From Apiosordaria backusii (lineage: Eukaryota > Ascomycota > Sordariomycetes > Sordariales > Lasiosphaeriaceae), in the NCBI GenBank assembly GCA_030549205.1, contig JAUKTV010000002.1, positions 186,001 to 250,000 on the forward strand: a stretch of DNA of 64,000 nt, read 5' to 3'. Of this stretch, positions 46,619 through 56,016 are shown one piece after another (the first letter of the stretch is position 1; each line of letters opens with the position of its first letter). A program made the translations under genes and the position numbers. The notes below the pieces were generated by a model. The model ran no database searches. It was not told the origin of the DNA and was given only the letters and a program-made list of their open reading frames with translations.

Positions 46619-47269
46619 ACTCGACTTCGAGGTGGTCCCTCACGGGACTGAGAAAAGAGAGGGGATGTGAGATAGGTACATGTGTTATATAGACTAGATA
46701 GGTAGACTGGGAAACAGGACCGTTTGTCTTTTCGGTTTCCTTTGGATGGAGCATAGAAGTTGCGATTGAGTTGGGCTTGAATAGGGTTTTTGGATGTCTC
46801 ATCGCTTGGGGTTTCTTCATCTTGACACACCGAGCATCATATAATTGTAATCCTCACATACAATAAAACACAACAACAAGAGGCAAACAGTGAAAGATCT
46901 TTCCTAATCGGACACCGTATCGGAGATGGCCTTTTATCGTCCTCCAGCTGTAAGTCCCAAGATGGTCTAGCCTCATCCTAGGAAATCGCCCCCTACCCCG
47001 GAAAACACAAGTTCCCTGCATCACGGATACGGGAGTTTCGAGAACGAGATGAACGTCAAAGCATTTCCGTACCGTTTCTATTTTTCTCTTCCTTTTTCTC
47101 TCTCCCTCTTTTCCTCTTTCAATCACCATTTCCATCATCGCTCTTTTTGCTGGTGCTTGATCATCTGTTCAATTTATTTGGGCATTACACTCTTTTACAC
47201 GATCACAGTCACTCGTTTGCACTGAACAACACATAGTCTACACAACTCGGGCACCTACCTTAACCAACA
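46619..47269. other. Intergenic, no gene seen
   Basis: This holds the 3' region of the oxidase gene and the promoter of the next gene. A pyrimidine-rich stretch precedes the start at 47270. Confidence 0.5.
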
Positions 47270-48024
47270 ATGCATCGCATTTCTCTCCTCCCCGTATTGG
47301 CCCTCGCCCTCGGCGCAGCAGCCAAAACCGACATCGCCGGCTGCGTCTCCACCGAAGTCCCCTACATGACGCGCGACACTTTGGTCTACCGGTTTGTCAC
47401 TCCCCTCCCCTCCCCCTCCAGCCTCACCTATTCCTTTAACCGTTTTTACTAACGTGCTGTAGGTCACTCCTCTGGTACCTCCCCGACACAGGCGAAATCT
47501 GCGAGTTCCTCGACTGCGGCGGCGGTCGCGCGCCCCCCAAGACAACGGTGCCTGGCTGTGGCAGCTATGAAGGGACGGAGACGTATAAACCGAGGTTTTG
47601 GACTGGGTTCAATGCCGCGCCCGCTGCGACGACGGCGCCGGCTGTGGCTGTGACTACTACTACTGTGAAGGTAGTTGAGACTACGAAGACGAGGGAAGCG
47701 GAGGCGGGCGTGGTTGAGACGGGGACTTCGAAGGGGGGGGATAGTGAGGAGGCGAAGGAGACGGGGACGGAGGGGCCGGTGCCGACTACGTTGGTTACGG
47801 TGTCGAGCAGTGCTGCCGGGGCTGGGGGTGAGACGAAGACGGTGGAGGAGGTGGTGACTACTACTGAGGGGCCGGATGCTGGGGATGATAGTGAGGAGGG
47901 ACAGCAAGGTGGGAGTAGCACTTCGAGCACTTCTTCGGTGTCGACTGCGGGTGCTGCGCCGACGGGGGCCGTTATGATGGGTGTTGTGGCTGGTGTTGCC
48001 GCTGGGTTGGCTTTTGTTGCCTAG
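47270..48024 (+). CDS. GPI-anchored cysteine-containing cell-surface protein
   Basis: Two exons (47270-47391, 47463-48024; intron branch TTACTAAC) encode 227 residues. The signal peptide MHRISLLPVLALALGAAA is followed by a compact cysteine domain (AGCVST, GEICEFLDCGGGRAPPKT, VPGCGSYEGT). A long Thr/Ser/Glu-rich stalk follows, then a C-terminal hydrophobic tail after STAGAAPTG, typical of a GPI-attachment signal. The cysteine domain resembles fungal surface proteins often labelled siderophore-biosynthesis-like in databases; that label has no support from the sequence itself. It is probably attached to the plasma membrane or cell wall. A run of eight G (47733-47740) keeps a good frame on both sides. 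Confidence 0.82.
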
Positions 48025-48780
48025 AAGGAGGGCGGGAGGGAGATTGGGGGTTAATGCGAGAAGATGGGGCGCGATTGGGACGCGGGGAAGGCTGGAGAGT
48101 TATTTTTGGATAGTAATCATGTGTTTGCCTACATTTTGCACCATCTCCAGCTCGAGATATTGGGTTTGGAATCGCAGCAATTGATCCAAGACGAACTGCC
48201 TTGGAATGCAAGCTTAGCTACCTTAGGCTTCCTCTGGTTGGGGTTGCCGGCGGCTCAAGGGCGGTATCCAGCGGCAGTAATCACGTTTTCGGCTTAGCGA
48301 CACAGGCCAACCCGTCTAATTTTCCATTCCACCCTCATTCACAGGGCAACCGAGAGAGGCACACCTGGAAGCTCTCCGCCCGAGCGCCGTCAATTCCACC
48401 GACAACCCACCAAAACACAAGCCTCCTGTCACCAGGCAATCCAGTCGATCCGGCCACGCTGCGCCGGAGAGCTTCGTTCTCCCATTCCACTTCTTCCTCC
48501 AAGACAAGCTCGAAACCCTGTTGCCTCGTGTCACTTTGAAGGAGGTCCAAGTGACGTGTCCCAGTGGATTCTCAGAACCAAGCTGCAACTCCAACTCCAA
48601 CTCAGTCTTGCATCAACCACAAGGCCCCGGTCGCAGACGAGCCGGGTCTCTTGCACCAGCACCCCTCTTTCTTCAGCAAACTCGCTCGTTTGTCTTCTAC
48701 TGTCGGTTCGCCCTCCTAGCAAACTTTTAATCGAACTCGACCGACCGATTGATCGAAAACACCCCAAAACAAACATCTCA
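48025..48780. other. Intergenic and 5' region of the coiled-coil gene
   Basis: The frame of the next gene is open back to 48556, but only with a GTG start and low-complexity LQLQLQ sequence. This is taken as 5' leader. No other gene is seen. Confidence 0.5.
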
Positions 48781-50505
48781 ATGGCGTCGGACTCGGACCA
48801 GTCCTCGCAGATCATGGTGAATGGGATGCCGTATGAGGATCGCCTCATCGTCGACGGACCTACCACACCACTTGACGATGATACTGTCATCCCCTTGTCG
48901 CAGCAAAGCCTGCCGCCAACAGAGATGCCCAACTCGCCGATGAACAATACCGCGTCCTTCCGATCCGACAGCAATGACGATCTTACCATACCCACCGTTA
49001 TTCCCTCGTCTCTTACTCCGCCCCCTTCCTCGCAACTACCCATTGCCGCCGCCGTTGCTACAAACCTTCCAGCCTTCAACGGATCACAACGTTCTGGCTT
49101 TGTCTCGCCCCCAGAAACGGGCTTGACGGGAGTGAAGAGAGAGGATGGCGTGCCTGGCTTCATGACGCCAACACAACAACAAATATCAGAGGCCTCCCCC
49201 GAGACTCTCCGCCGCATGCTCCAGAGCTTGGTGGCCGAGCATGCTCAGGTCAAAATGCAGGCTGCCCACCACCGGATGCAAAACGTGCTGCTCACATTTC
49301 AGGCGCAGGAAGACGCCAACCGGGCACATGTTGAGCATGAGCTGACAAGGAGGGAAGTGGACGTTTTGCAAAAGGCCGAATCGGCTCGACAGGCCCGGCG
49401 CGAAATCAGCACAGCAACAGAAACCGCACAGGCGCGGTATATGAAGCTCGAGACGATGTACAAGGACACAGTGGAGGAGAACCGGCTGCTAAATCAGCGG
49501 CTCAGGGGTGCCAGGAAGGTCTTGGAGGAGCGCGCCGGCGAGATTGCGAATCTGCAAGAGGACCGAGAAGTTTTGTTGAACCGCATCCGGGAGAACCGTG
49601 AACACTTTCATATCCTCTGTAGCCCCGGGGGCATGTTTCATGGCGCCCTGACGCCCAAGGTGTCCCAGGCCGCCAGCCCCCAGCAACTCCGGGCTACGCC
49701 GAGACAAACGCCCAGGTCAGCACAGAAGGAGACGCAACATCGGGGCCACGGTCACAATCTGGCCGATCTTCTTGAAGCTCTCAGTCAGGATAACAACAGC
49801 GCGCCATCGACGCCCATCACTGGCCACCGGCCACGGGCTGCCGTTGGGCCTAAGCACACGCGCAACGTACAGTCCATGTCCTCCCTCCCTACCACGCCGG
49901 TGCGATTTCGCGGTGATAACGGAGGGTTGTTACCGTCAGTCGACCTAGTTCCTCAAACAGAACCACCCCAGCGCTTTCCTCGATTTCTCGCACACACCCC
50001 GAACGCGCCCAGAAGCCTTGAGCGGCGCCGGAGTAGAGAGTCGACTATTTCAGCCGAGGACAACGAGGAGTTGGCGCGGCAAGCGCTGAAGTCTATTACT
50101 ACTGCGGCGTCGTTTGCCCCTCGTGCTTCCATAAGCTCTCAACGCTCTCGCGGGTCCCAACGGTTACAAGACGGGGAGGAGGTGGAAGAGGAGGAAATCT
50201 TCGAGAGTCAGGCCAGTCAGGCGGCGTCGGAGATGCTCCGAAGAGACCCAAGAGAGAGCTTTGAAGTCGCAGCTTCCGTGGGGAATTCACGAGACGGGAC
50301 GCCAGCGGCGGCAGATAAGAGCGCGAAGTTGCAGGCGAAGCTGTTTGGGCCGTTGAATAAGAGCGGCGGTGCTTTGGCTGTGGGCGGGAAGAGGAAGTAT
50401 AGTGATGCGGCTGTGGATGGGTACGCGGGGGTGAAGAGCAAGAAGCTGAGGGATGGGCAAGGGGCGAGGGTTGGGCTGGGCATACAGTACAGCCAGGAGG
50501 CTTGA
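48781..50505 (+). CDS. Coiled-coil protein of unknown function
   Basis: A single exon of 574 codons starts at 48781, where CTCAATGGCG gives a good start context. The first 135 residues are acidic, Ser/Pro/Thr-rich and probably disordered. Residues about 139-275 form a long heptad-type coiled coil (EHAQVKMQAAHHRMQNVLL, DTVEENRLLNQRLRGARKVL, DREVLLNRIRENREHF). The rest is low complexity with many Ser/Thr-Pro sites (TPRQTPR, APSTPITG, LPTTPVRF). Basic clusters GKRKYSD and VKSKKLRDG near residue 535-555 could be nuclear localisation signals. I do not recognise a named family. The composition suggests a phosphorylated scaffold, possibly nuclear. It is intact. Confidence 0.75.
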   Translation: MASDSDQSSQIMVNGMPYEDRLIVDGPTTPLDDDTVIPLSQQSLPPTEMPNSPMNNTASFRSDSNDDLTIPTVIPSSLTPPPSSQLPIAAAVATNLPAFNGSQRSGFVSPPETGLTGVKREDGVPGFMTPTQQQISEASPETLRRMLQSLVAEHAQVKMQAAHHRMQNVLLTFQAQEDANRAHVEHELTRREVDVLQKAESARQARREISTATETAQARYMKLETMYKDTVEENRLLNQRLRGARKVLEERAGEIANLQEDREVLLNRIRENREHFHILCSPGGMFHGALTPKVSQAASPQQLRATPRQTPRSAQKETQHRGHGHNLADLLEALSQDNNSAPSTPITGHRPRAAVGPKHTRNVQSMSSLPTTPVRFRGDNGGLLPSVDLVPQTEPPQRFPRFLAHTPNAPRSLERRRSRESTISAEDNEELARQALKSITTAASFAPRASISSQRSRGSQRLQDGEEVEEEEIFESQASQAASEMLRRDPRESFEVAASVGNSRDGTPAAADKSAKLQAKLFGPLNKSGGALAVGGKRKYSDAAVDGYAGVKSKKLRDGQGARVGLGIQYSQEA

Positions 50506-51475
50506 GAGATGAAAGAGGGTTCTATTGCAAGGTGGAGTTGCCAAATATGGCCATGATACCAATTTGATCTATTGAGGTTTTTACTGTCTGCTTCTGGGCT
50601 TTTTTTCTCCTTGCTTGTGCCCAAGGCAACAACTTCGGAGTTGGGGGTTCTTTTGAGATGATGGGCACAGAGTGCCATTTCATGTTTGTATTGTATTCAT
50701 TCATGAGTGTTCATGATTATGGTCAAGCTTTCAGCTGTTATGCAGTATGCATTTTTTGTTGGGTTAGTCCTGTCCTGGTTTGGCTGAAAAGTGCCATGTT
50801 TTGTTGATGCATGTAAGGACTATGAACTTGACGGCTATCTCAGTATGTCTTGTTCAGAAAAAGGCCAAAGATGGCACGGGGTGGGAATGGAAGCGGGATT
50901 CGAACAATATATATTAGCCAAGATTGTGGTTACTATTCGGAGAGTTGAGGATGGTTTCGGGCCAGATCTGACCGGACCGACCCGGATCGGATCTTGTTCA
51001 AAGTCAACGGGATGGTTCTTGTTCAGTTTGAAGGCCTCGTGATCTCCCGGTGACAGATTTGGTGGGGACCCCGCATGCCGAAGTCGAGTGCCGCCCCAGT
51101 GCGTTGCCCGCGCCCGAATTTGCCTCCCGGGTTTGCATTTTCCCCCACTGCGTGCGAGTTGCCGGGACATGGCAGTGAAAGGGTAAATCCACCCCCGGTT
51201 TCGCGGCCGCGAGTTATCCCGACTTTTTTATTTACATTCGTTTTGCTCCCTCTCTTTTTTTTTCGCAGTGTTTTTTTCCCTCTTCTTTTTGTTATTTGAA
51301 CGATACCCCCTCTGTTATTGTCGTCGTCTCATCTTTGGTGTAGCGCTTCCGCCTTGCTCACACTCACTTATTAACTGCCGAGCTCTCTCACACCCCACCT
51401 CCTATACCGGACTTATTTTCACCCCTTCCCCAGAGCAACTTCACCAACAAACAAACAAACAAACCGCCGCCCAAA
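50506..51475. other. Intergenic; thiolase promoter and leader
   Basis: No gene is seen. The stretch 51210-51470 has long pyrimidine runs followed by an (AAAC)n-type leader (CAAACAAACAAAC) directly before the thiolase start, typical of well-expressed fungal genes. Confidence 0.5.
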
Positions 51476-52738
51476 ATGTCCCTCCCCCGCGGCCTCAAAT
51501 CCGTCCTCGCCAAAGCCCCCACCGACGTGGTCATCCTCTCCGCCCTCCGCACCCCCATCACCCGCTCCTACAAAGGTTCCCTCAAGGACGCCTACCCCGA
51601 AGAGCTCCTCTCCACCGTGTTGAAAGCCACCCTCGACGCGAACCCCAACCTCGACCCAAAACTCATCGAGGATGTCGCCGTCGGCGTCGTCCTCAACGAG
51701 CTCGGCGGGAGCAAAGCCGCGAGGATGGCATTGAACCACACCCCTGGGTTTGATACCAGCTCTACGAGCTTGTACACCGCCAACCGTGCCTGCGCTAGTT
51801 CCCTCCAGGCGATCACTTTGGTCGCGGCGCAGATCAAAACCGAGATGATCAGCGTTGGTATTGGCGCGGGGATGGAGAGCATGACGAGGAATTATGGCAC
51901 GAGAGCGATCCCGGTTGATGTCTGGCCTGAGCTGAAGGAGAGTGAAGTTAAAGAAGCGAGGGATTGCGTCATGAGCATGGGGATTACGAGTGAGAATGTC
52001 GCGGAGAGGTATAATGTCAGCAGAGAAGACCAAGATGCGCTTGCGGTCGAGTCTCATGCGCGGGCGAGCAGGGCGGTGAGGGAGGGGTGGTTTGATAAAG
52101 AGATTGTTTCTGTGAATACGAGATTTCAAGAGGTGGATAGGCAGGGGAATAAGATCGGGGAGGAGCAGAGGGTTACAGTGACAAAAGATGATGGGATTAG
52201 GGAGGGGGTGAGCTTGGAGAAGCTGGCGAGCCTGAAGCCGGCGTTCAAGCCTGATGGGAGGAGCACCGCGGGGAATTCATCCCAGGTTAGCGATGGCGCG
52301 GCGGCGGCGTTGCTGATGAGGAGGAGCACGGCGACGGAGCTGGGGTTGACGGGGCAGATTATGGGCAAGTTTGTTGCGAGTGCTGTGGCGGGGTGCAAGC
52401 CGGATGAGATGGGGATCGGGCCGGCGATTGCGATCCCCAAGCTGTTGAACCAGCTCGGGCTGAAGAATGAGGACGTGGATAGGTGGGAGATCAATGAGGC
52501 GTTTGCCTCGCAGGCGCTGTATTGTGTGAGGGAGTTGGGGTTGGAGAAGGAGCTGGCGGAGGGCAAGGTCAACCCTGATGGCGGTGCGATTGCGTTGGGT
52601 CATCCTCTTGGTGCTACTGGTGCGAGAATGGTCAGCACGCTCATGCACGGGCTGCAGAGGACTGGTGGTGAGGTTGGTGTTGTGAGCATGTGCATTGGTA
52701 CTGGTATGGGTATGGCTGGTGTTTTCGTTCGGGAGTAA
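51476..52738 (+). CDS. 3-ketoacyl-CoA thiolase (acetyl-CoA acyltransferase)
   Basis: An intron-free 420-codon gene encodes a degradative-type thiolase, which cleaves 3-ketoacyl-CoA with CoA in beta-oxidation. The acyl-accepting cysteine is C106 in NRACASSLQ. Other active-site motifs are INEAFASQ, GHPLGATGAR (H376) and CIGTGMG (C406). Length and motif order match peroxisomal POT1-type enzymes (GAGMESMT, PMGIT-like SMGITSENVA, AGNSSQVSDGAAA). The N-terminus MSLPRGLKSVLAKAPTDVV lacks the R-L-x5-H-L peroxisomal PTS2 signal usual in this family, and the C-terminus (VFVRE) is not an SKL-type signal. Location is therefore open. It is convergent with the vWA-Hint gene. Confidence 0.92.
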   Translation: MSLPRGLKSVLAKAPTDVVILSALRTPITRSYKGSLKDAYPEELLSTVLKATLDANPNLDPKLIEDVAVGVVLNELGGSKAARMALNHTPGFDTSSTSLYTANRACASSLQAITLVAAQIKTEMISVGIGAGMESMTRNYGTRAIPVDVWPELKESEVKEARDCVMSMGITSENVAERYNVSREDQDALAVESHARASRAVREGWFDKEIVSVNTRFQEVDRQGNKIGEEQRVTVTKDDGIREGVSLEKLASLKPAFKPDGRSTAGNSSQVSDGAAAALLMRRSTATELGLTGQIMGKFVASAVAGCKPDEMGIGPAIAIPKLLNQLGLKNEDVDRWEINEAFASQALYCVRELGLEKELAEGKVNPDGGAIALGHPLGATGARMVSTLMHGLQRTGGEVGVVSMCIGTGMGMAGVFVRE

Positions 52739-53431
52739 GACAAACGGGGGAGGATAGATCTTGTACTATTTAGTGTTTTGGTTAACGGTTTGGAGAACGG
52801 GAATGGATAATGAAGACATGTGTTCAATTCGGCGTTTGTCCTCGTGTTTCTTGAAACGGTTCCTACCGCTTGCAAGCCGATGCGCCATGCAAACTCCCAG
52901 CCGAACTGCGTGCAAAACTGCGCGCCAGACTGCCAGCCAAACCACCCATTGTGCTGCCTCGGTCAAAGGGCCCGGGAATCGCGTTTTCCGGGCCTTTGGC
53001 GCCCGGGTCCCATTTTTCAAGCGCCTTCTTCCACATCCGAGAGCGGACCGAAGGCCTCCTTTGCCCACGCTGTGAGCCGGGCCTGCCTTCCGGACCGCCG
53101 GGTGACTGTGGTCCTCTGCTCCCGCCGCTCCGCCGCTCCGCCTCCGCCACTCCCGCGGGTCATTGAGCCGGTCCCTGGGGGTGAGAGAAGGGGCCGGCGC
53201 CGAACAAACTGCGGGGCTTGCCGGTCCATCCCGGGGGAAGCAGGTGGTTCGGGGGAAGGTTGACATGCAAATGAGTGGGCCTTTGGGAACAATGGGGCCG
53301 TTGGAAGCAAGTGGTTGATGATGCAAAGTTCAAATTTCAAGGGCCATATATAACCCTAACCCCTGTGGAGGTAATCCGCCCCTAGAAAAAGGGTAATGCG
53401 CCCTAAAATGTCCCTTCTCTTAAACAAGAAG
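52739..53431. other. Convergent intergenic region, GC-rich
   Basis: This lies between the 3' ends of the thiolase and the vWA-Hint gene. Overlapping frames in GC-rich sequence at 52820-53263 are on both strands and Pro/Arg-rich. They are not considered genes. Confidence 0.5.
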
Positions 53432-56016
53432 CTAAGCATACAACATAATCTTCCTCTGCTTCATCATACTTCCTCGGACGCCAGCCCCCGCGGCTTGAGA
53501 TGGCGCAGCCCTCATAAACCCATTCACCAACCCATCAGCCGGGTCTCTTGTAACCCCTCCACCAAGAACCAACCCATTCCCCAGCCTTTGGAGCCTTGAC
53601 AAAGCTTTCCCAACCTTGTCATAATCCCCAAAGAACCCATGAGCCCTCACATCATCCTTTGCCACCCCAGCATCCGTCATCCCATGCCCCAAAGTAACGC
53701 CCCAAACCCCCCCCCACCCAGCATCATCGCATGCGCCTCCACGTCCTCATCCCGCTCAAGCATAACTGAGTAAATAAACCCCGTATACCTCACCTGCCTC
53801 CTCTTTTCCCTCCCCTCCCCAGGGAACATCCACCCTTTCCCTTGTTCCCTGATAGGATGCCACCCCGTGACCAAAAACCTCTGCCTCCCCCCTCAACAAC
53901 CACCATCCCCATCCTCCTCACCCCCGTTTTCATCACCGCAGCAACCTTCCTCTCACCCCGTGGAGTCAAAACCCCCATCCCCCGTCTCAATTTACTAATC
54001 TTGACCTGCTCCCCATTCGCCAGCGTGACCAGCGTAAACCCCGCAAAACAAGCCCCGTCCTCATCGTTATACTCCGACATGTTGATCGTGATATTGCTGT
54101 ACGCATTCCCACCCCCACCACCGCCGACGCTGCCCCACTTCCAGCCTTCGTCTCTGTAGTCGCTGTCATCATACGACGGCGGCGATCCAGATCCCGACCC
54201 GGACAAGGGAGTGGAGGGGGTGTATCTCGCATACACCGGCGGCTGGGCATTACTCGGCTTCGGCGCAGGCAACCGATCAAACGCGTCGTCCAACTTGTCC
54301 CTACAGGAAATAAACAGCGGGGAGTGAACCCCGTACTGTTTCGGTCCCGCGTCCTTGAACGAGTTACAAATCTGCCGAGCGTGGGCACCTGCTAAAGAGG
54401 GGAGGTAGTGTTTCCCCCAGCGAAAGTAGTATTGCTTATTAAGCAAAGCGAGGGCGATTTGCCCCGTCCAGGAGGTGGGGTATACCGTCAGCGGGTCGAT
54501 GTTCAACCCGCAGAGGTCGACAAGCAGGGATTTACATCCCGCGTGGGAGGACATGTGCTGGACCGCGGGGAGGGAACGGGCGAGGGCTTGGAGCTGGGCG
54601 GAGATATCGTCGGGGAGTTCTTGCAAGGGTTGGTGCTCGTCTTCGAGGTCCAAGGGGTAGAACTTGGAGATGAAGGAAATGAGCAAGGAGCGGGAGATGT
54701 GGTAGGCTATTTCGGCTGAGGGGAGATAGGAGGAATGGTAGAGGATGTTCCGTTTGACGGCAGTGCGGGAGGGTTGGTTGGGGTTGAACCGGTTGGAGTC
54801 CTCGCGGGATTTGAGGACGGCGGTTATGGTTGGGCCGGGGCAAGAGCCTTTTTTGGCGGCTGACTTGATGGACTGAAGGTACGAGGCGGCGCAACCGTAG
54901 CGGAGGTAGATCTCTCGCGATTGGCCGTACTGGAGGTTGCCGAGAGAGATGGTGAGAATACTTTTGGGGGAGACGTCCCCTTGTGGCCTGACGGGCATTT
55001 GTTTCTCTACGGCTTCGCCTGTTGTCTCTTCGAGTTGCAGTTGTGACGGATATGTGAGTTGTAACTCGGCGTTGGTTGCGAATGTTGACTGGAGATTGGC
55101 GACAGCGTGGACGAAGACAGTGCCCTTTGTCTTGTTAATACTTTGAATTCAAAGAGCATCAAGACGAAGAACTCACAATCATGCCGGCATCTGGAATGAA
55201 TGAGTAGTTGCCACCGCCAACCTCGGCAATGGACTTGAGTAGACCAGATCGCAAGCTGTAGCCAAACCCAAAGGTGTGAATGGAGGCAGGAAGAGGGTTC
55301 CACTGCCGGAGTTTGGCCACGTATCCTTGACTTGGGCACTGATGATTTGGCATGCCATCCGTGAGGACCAATAACGCCGGAACTCGGCCACTGCCAGGGC
55401 TACCGGAGTCATTTGCTGCTTTGGGGTCGTTCTCGAATAAGCTGAGGCCATCGCGAATACCATGCCAGAGATTGGTCATGGATAATGGCTGTAGTGCATC
55501 AAGCTCCTTGAGAATCTTGGCCCTGTTAGACTGTGTCACGGAGGTGAGTTTCCGAACAACCTGTTTTATTGTTAGCCTTGAAATTTTAAGTGGACTGAAG
55601 ACAAAACTTGCCTTGCTGTTGCTGCTGAATGTCACTATTCCCAGCCTGTCACCCTCGTCCAGTGTCTCCAAGATGGTCTTGGCTGCGTGCCTCACAAGAT
55701 CCAACACTGACAAGCCATAATGCTCTCCCCCTGCACCATTTTTTGCTGGAACGGGAGCATCTGCTCCCATGCTGCCTGACACATCGATTGAGAGGACGAG
55801 GTCAAGAGGCACATGGTTTCGTTTCCATAGAGGTTCAGGCTCGGGCTCAGGCTCCTTGGGCGGGTCGATTTTGATGATTACACCATCCTCGGTTTCGAGA
55901 GGGTGGATTTGGAGCAGCGATTCCGAGCTCGAAATTTCGTCCTTCTCTTGGGATCTTAGGGGCAACGTCGAAACACTATTCGTTGTCCTCCAGTTGCAAA
56001 GATCGATTCGGACCAT
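53432..56016 (-). CDS. vWA-Vwaint-Hint (hedgehog/intein-like) protein
   Basis: The start is ATG 56016. The N-terminal part is followed by a von Willebrand A domain with MIDAS motif DVSGS (residues 78-82), TNLWHGIRDGL and LLVLTDGMPN. A 51-bp intron at 55561-55611 has a rare GC donor (GCAAGT...GCTAACA...CAG); it is a multiple of 3, so reading through also stays open. A second intron is 55125-55176. A Vwaint-like region follows (LQLTYPSQLQLEE, ISLGNLQYGQSREIYLR), then a Gly/Ser linker. A Hint-type domain then starts at GACFAGFTLVTLANGEQV, a Cys-led splicing-type motif. Two frameshifts at G runs (plus-strand C6 53887-53892 and C9 53707-53715) separate the later Hint motifs FLVTGWHPI, GVTLGHGMTDAG and VRAHGFFGDYDKV, ending at 53432. 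The Hint part may self-cleave; this is inference from the family. Confidence 0.82.

Noticed and set aside
50885..50945. Possible tRNA on the minus strand (GTTCGAATCCCGC)
   Set aside because: The B-box-like match is good, but the T-stem and acceptor do not pair and no A box is found at the right distance.
52820..53326. Overlapping Pro/Arg-rich frames between thiolase and vWA-Hint genes
   Set aside because: GC-rich DNA keeps several frames open on both strands. No frame has recognisable content, and the region lies between two gene 3' ends.
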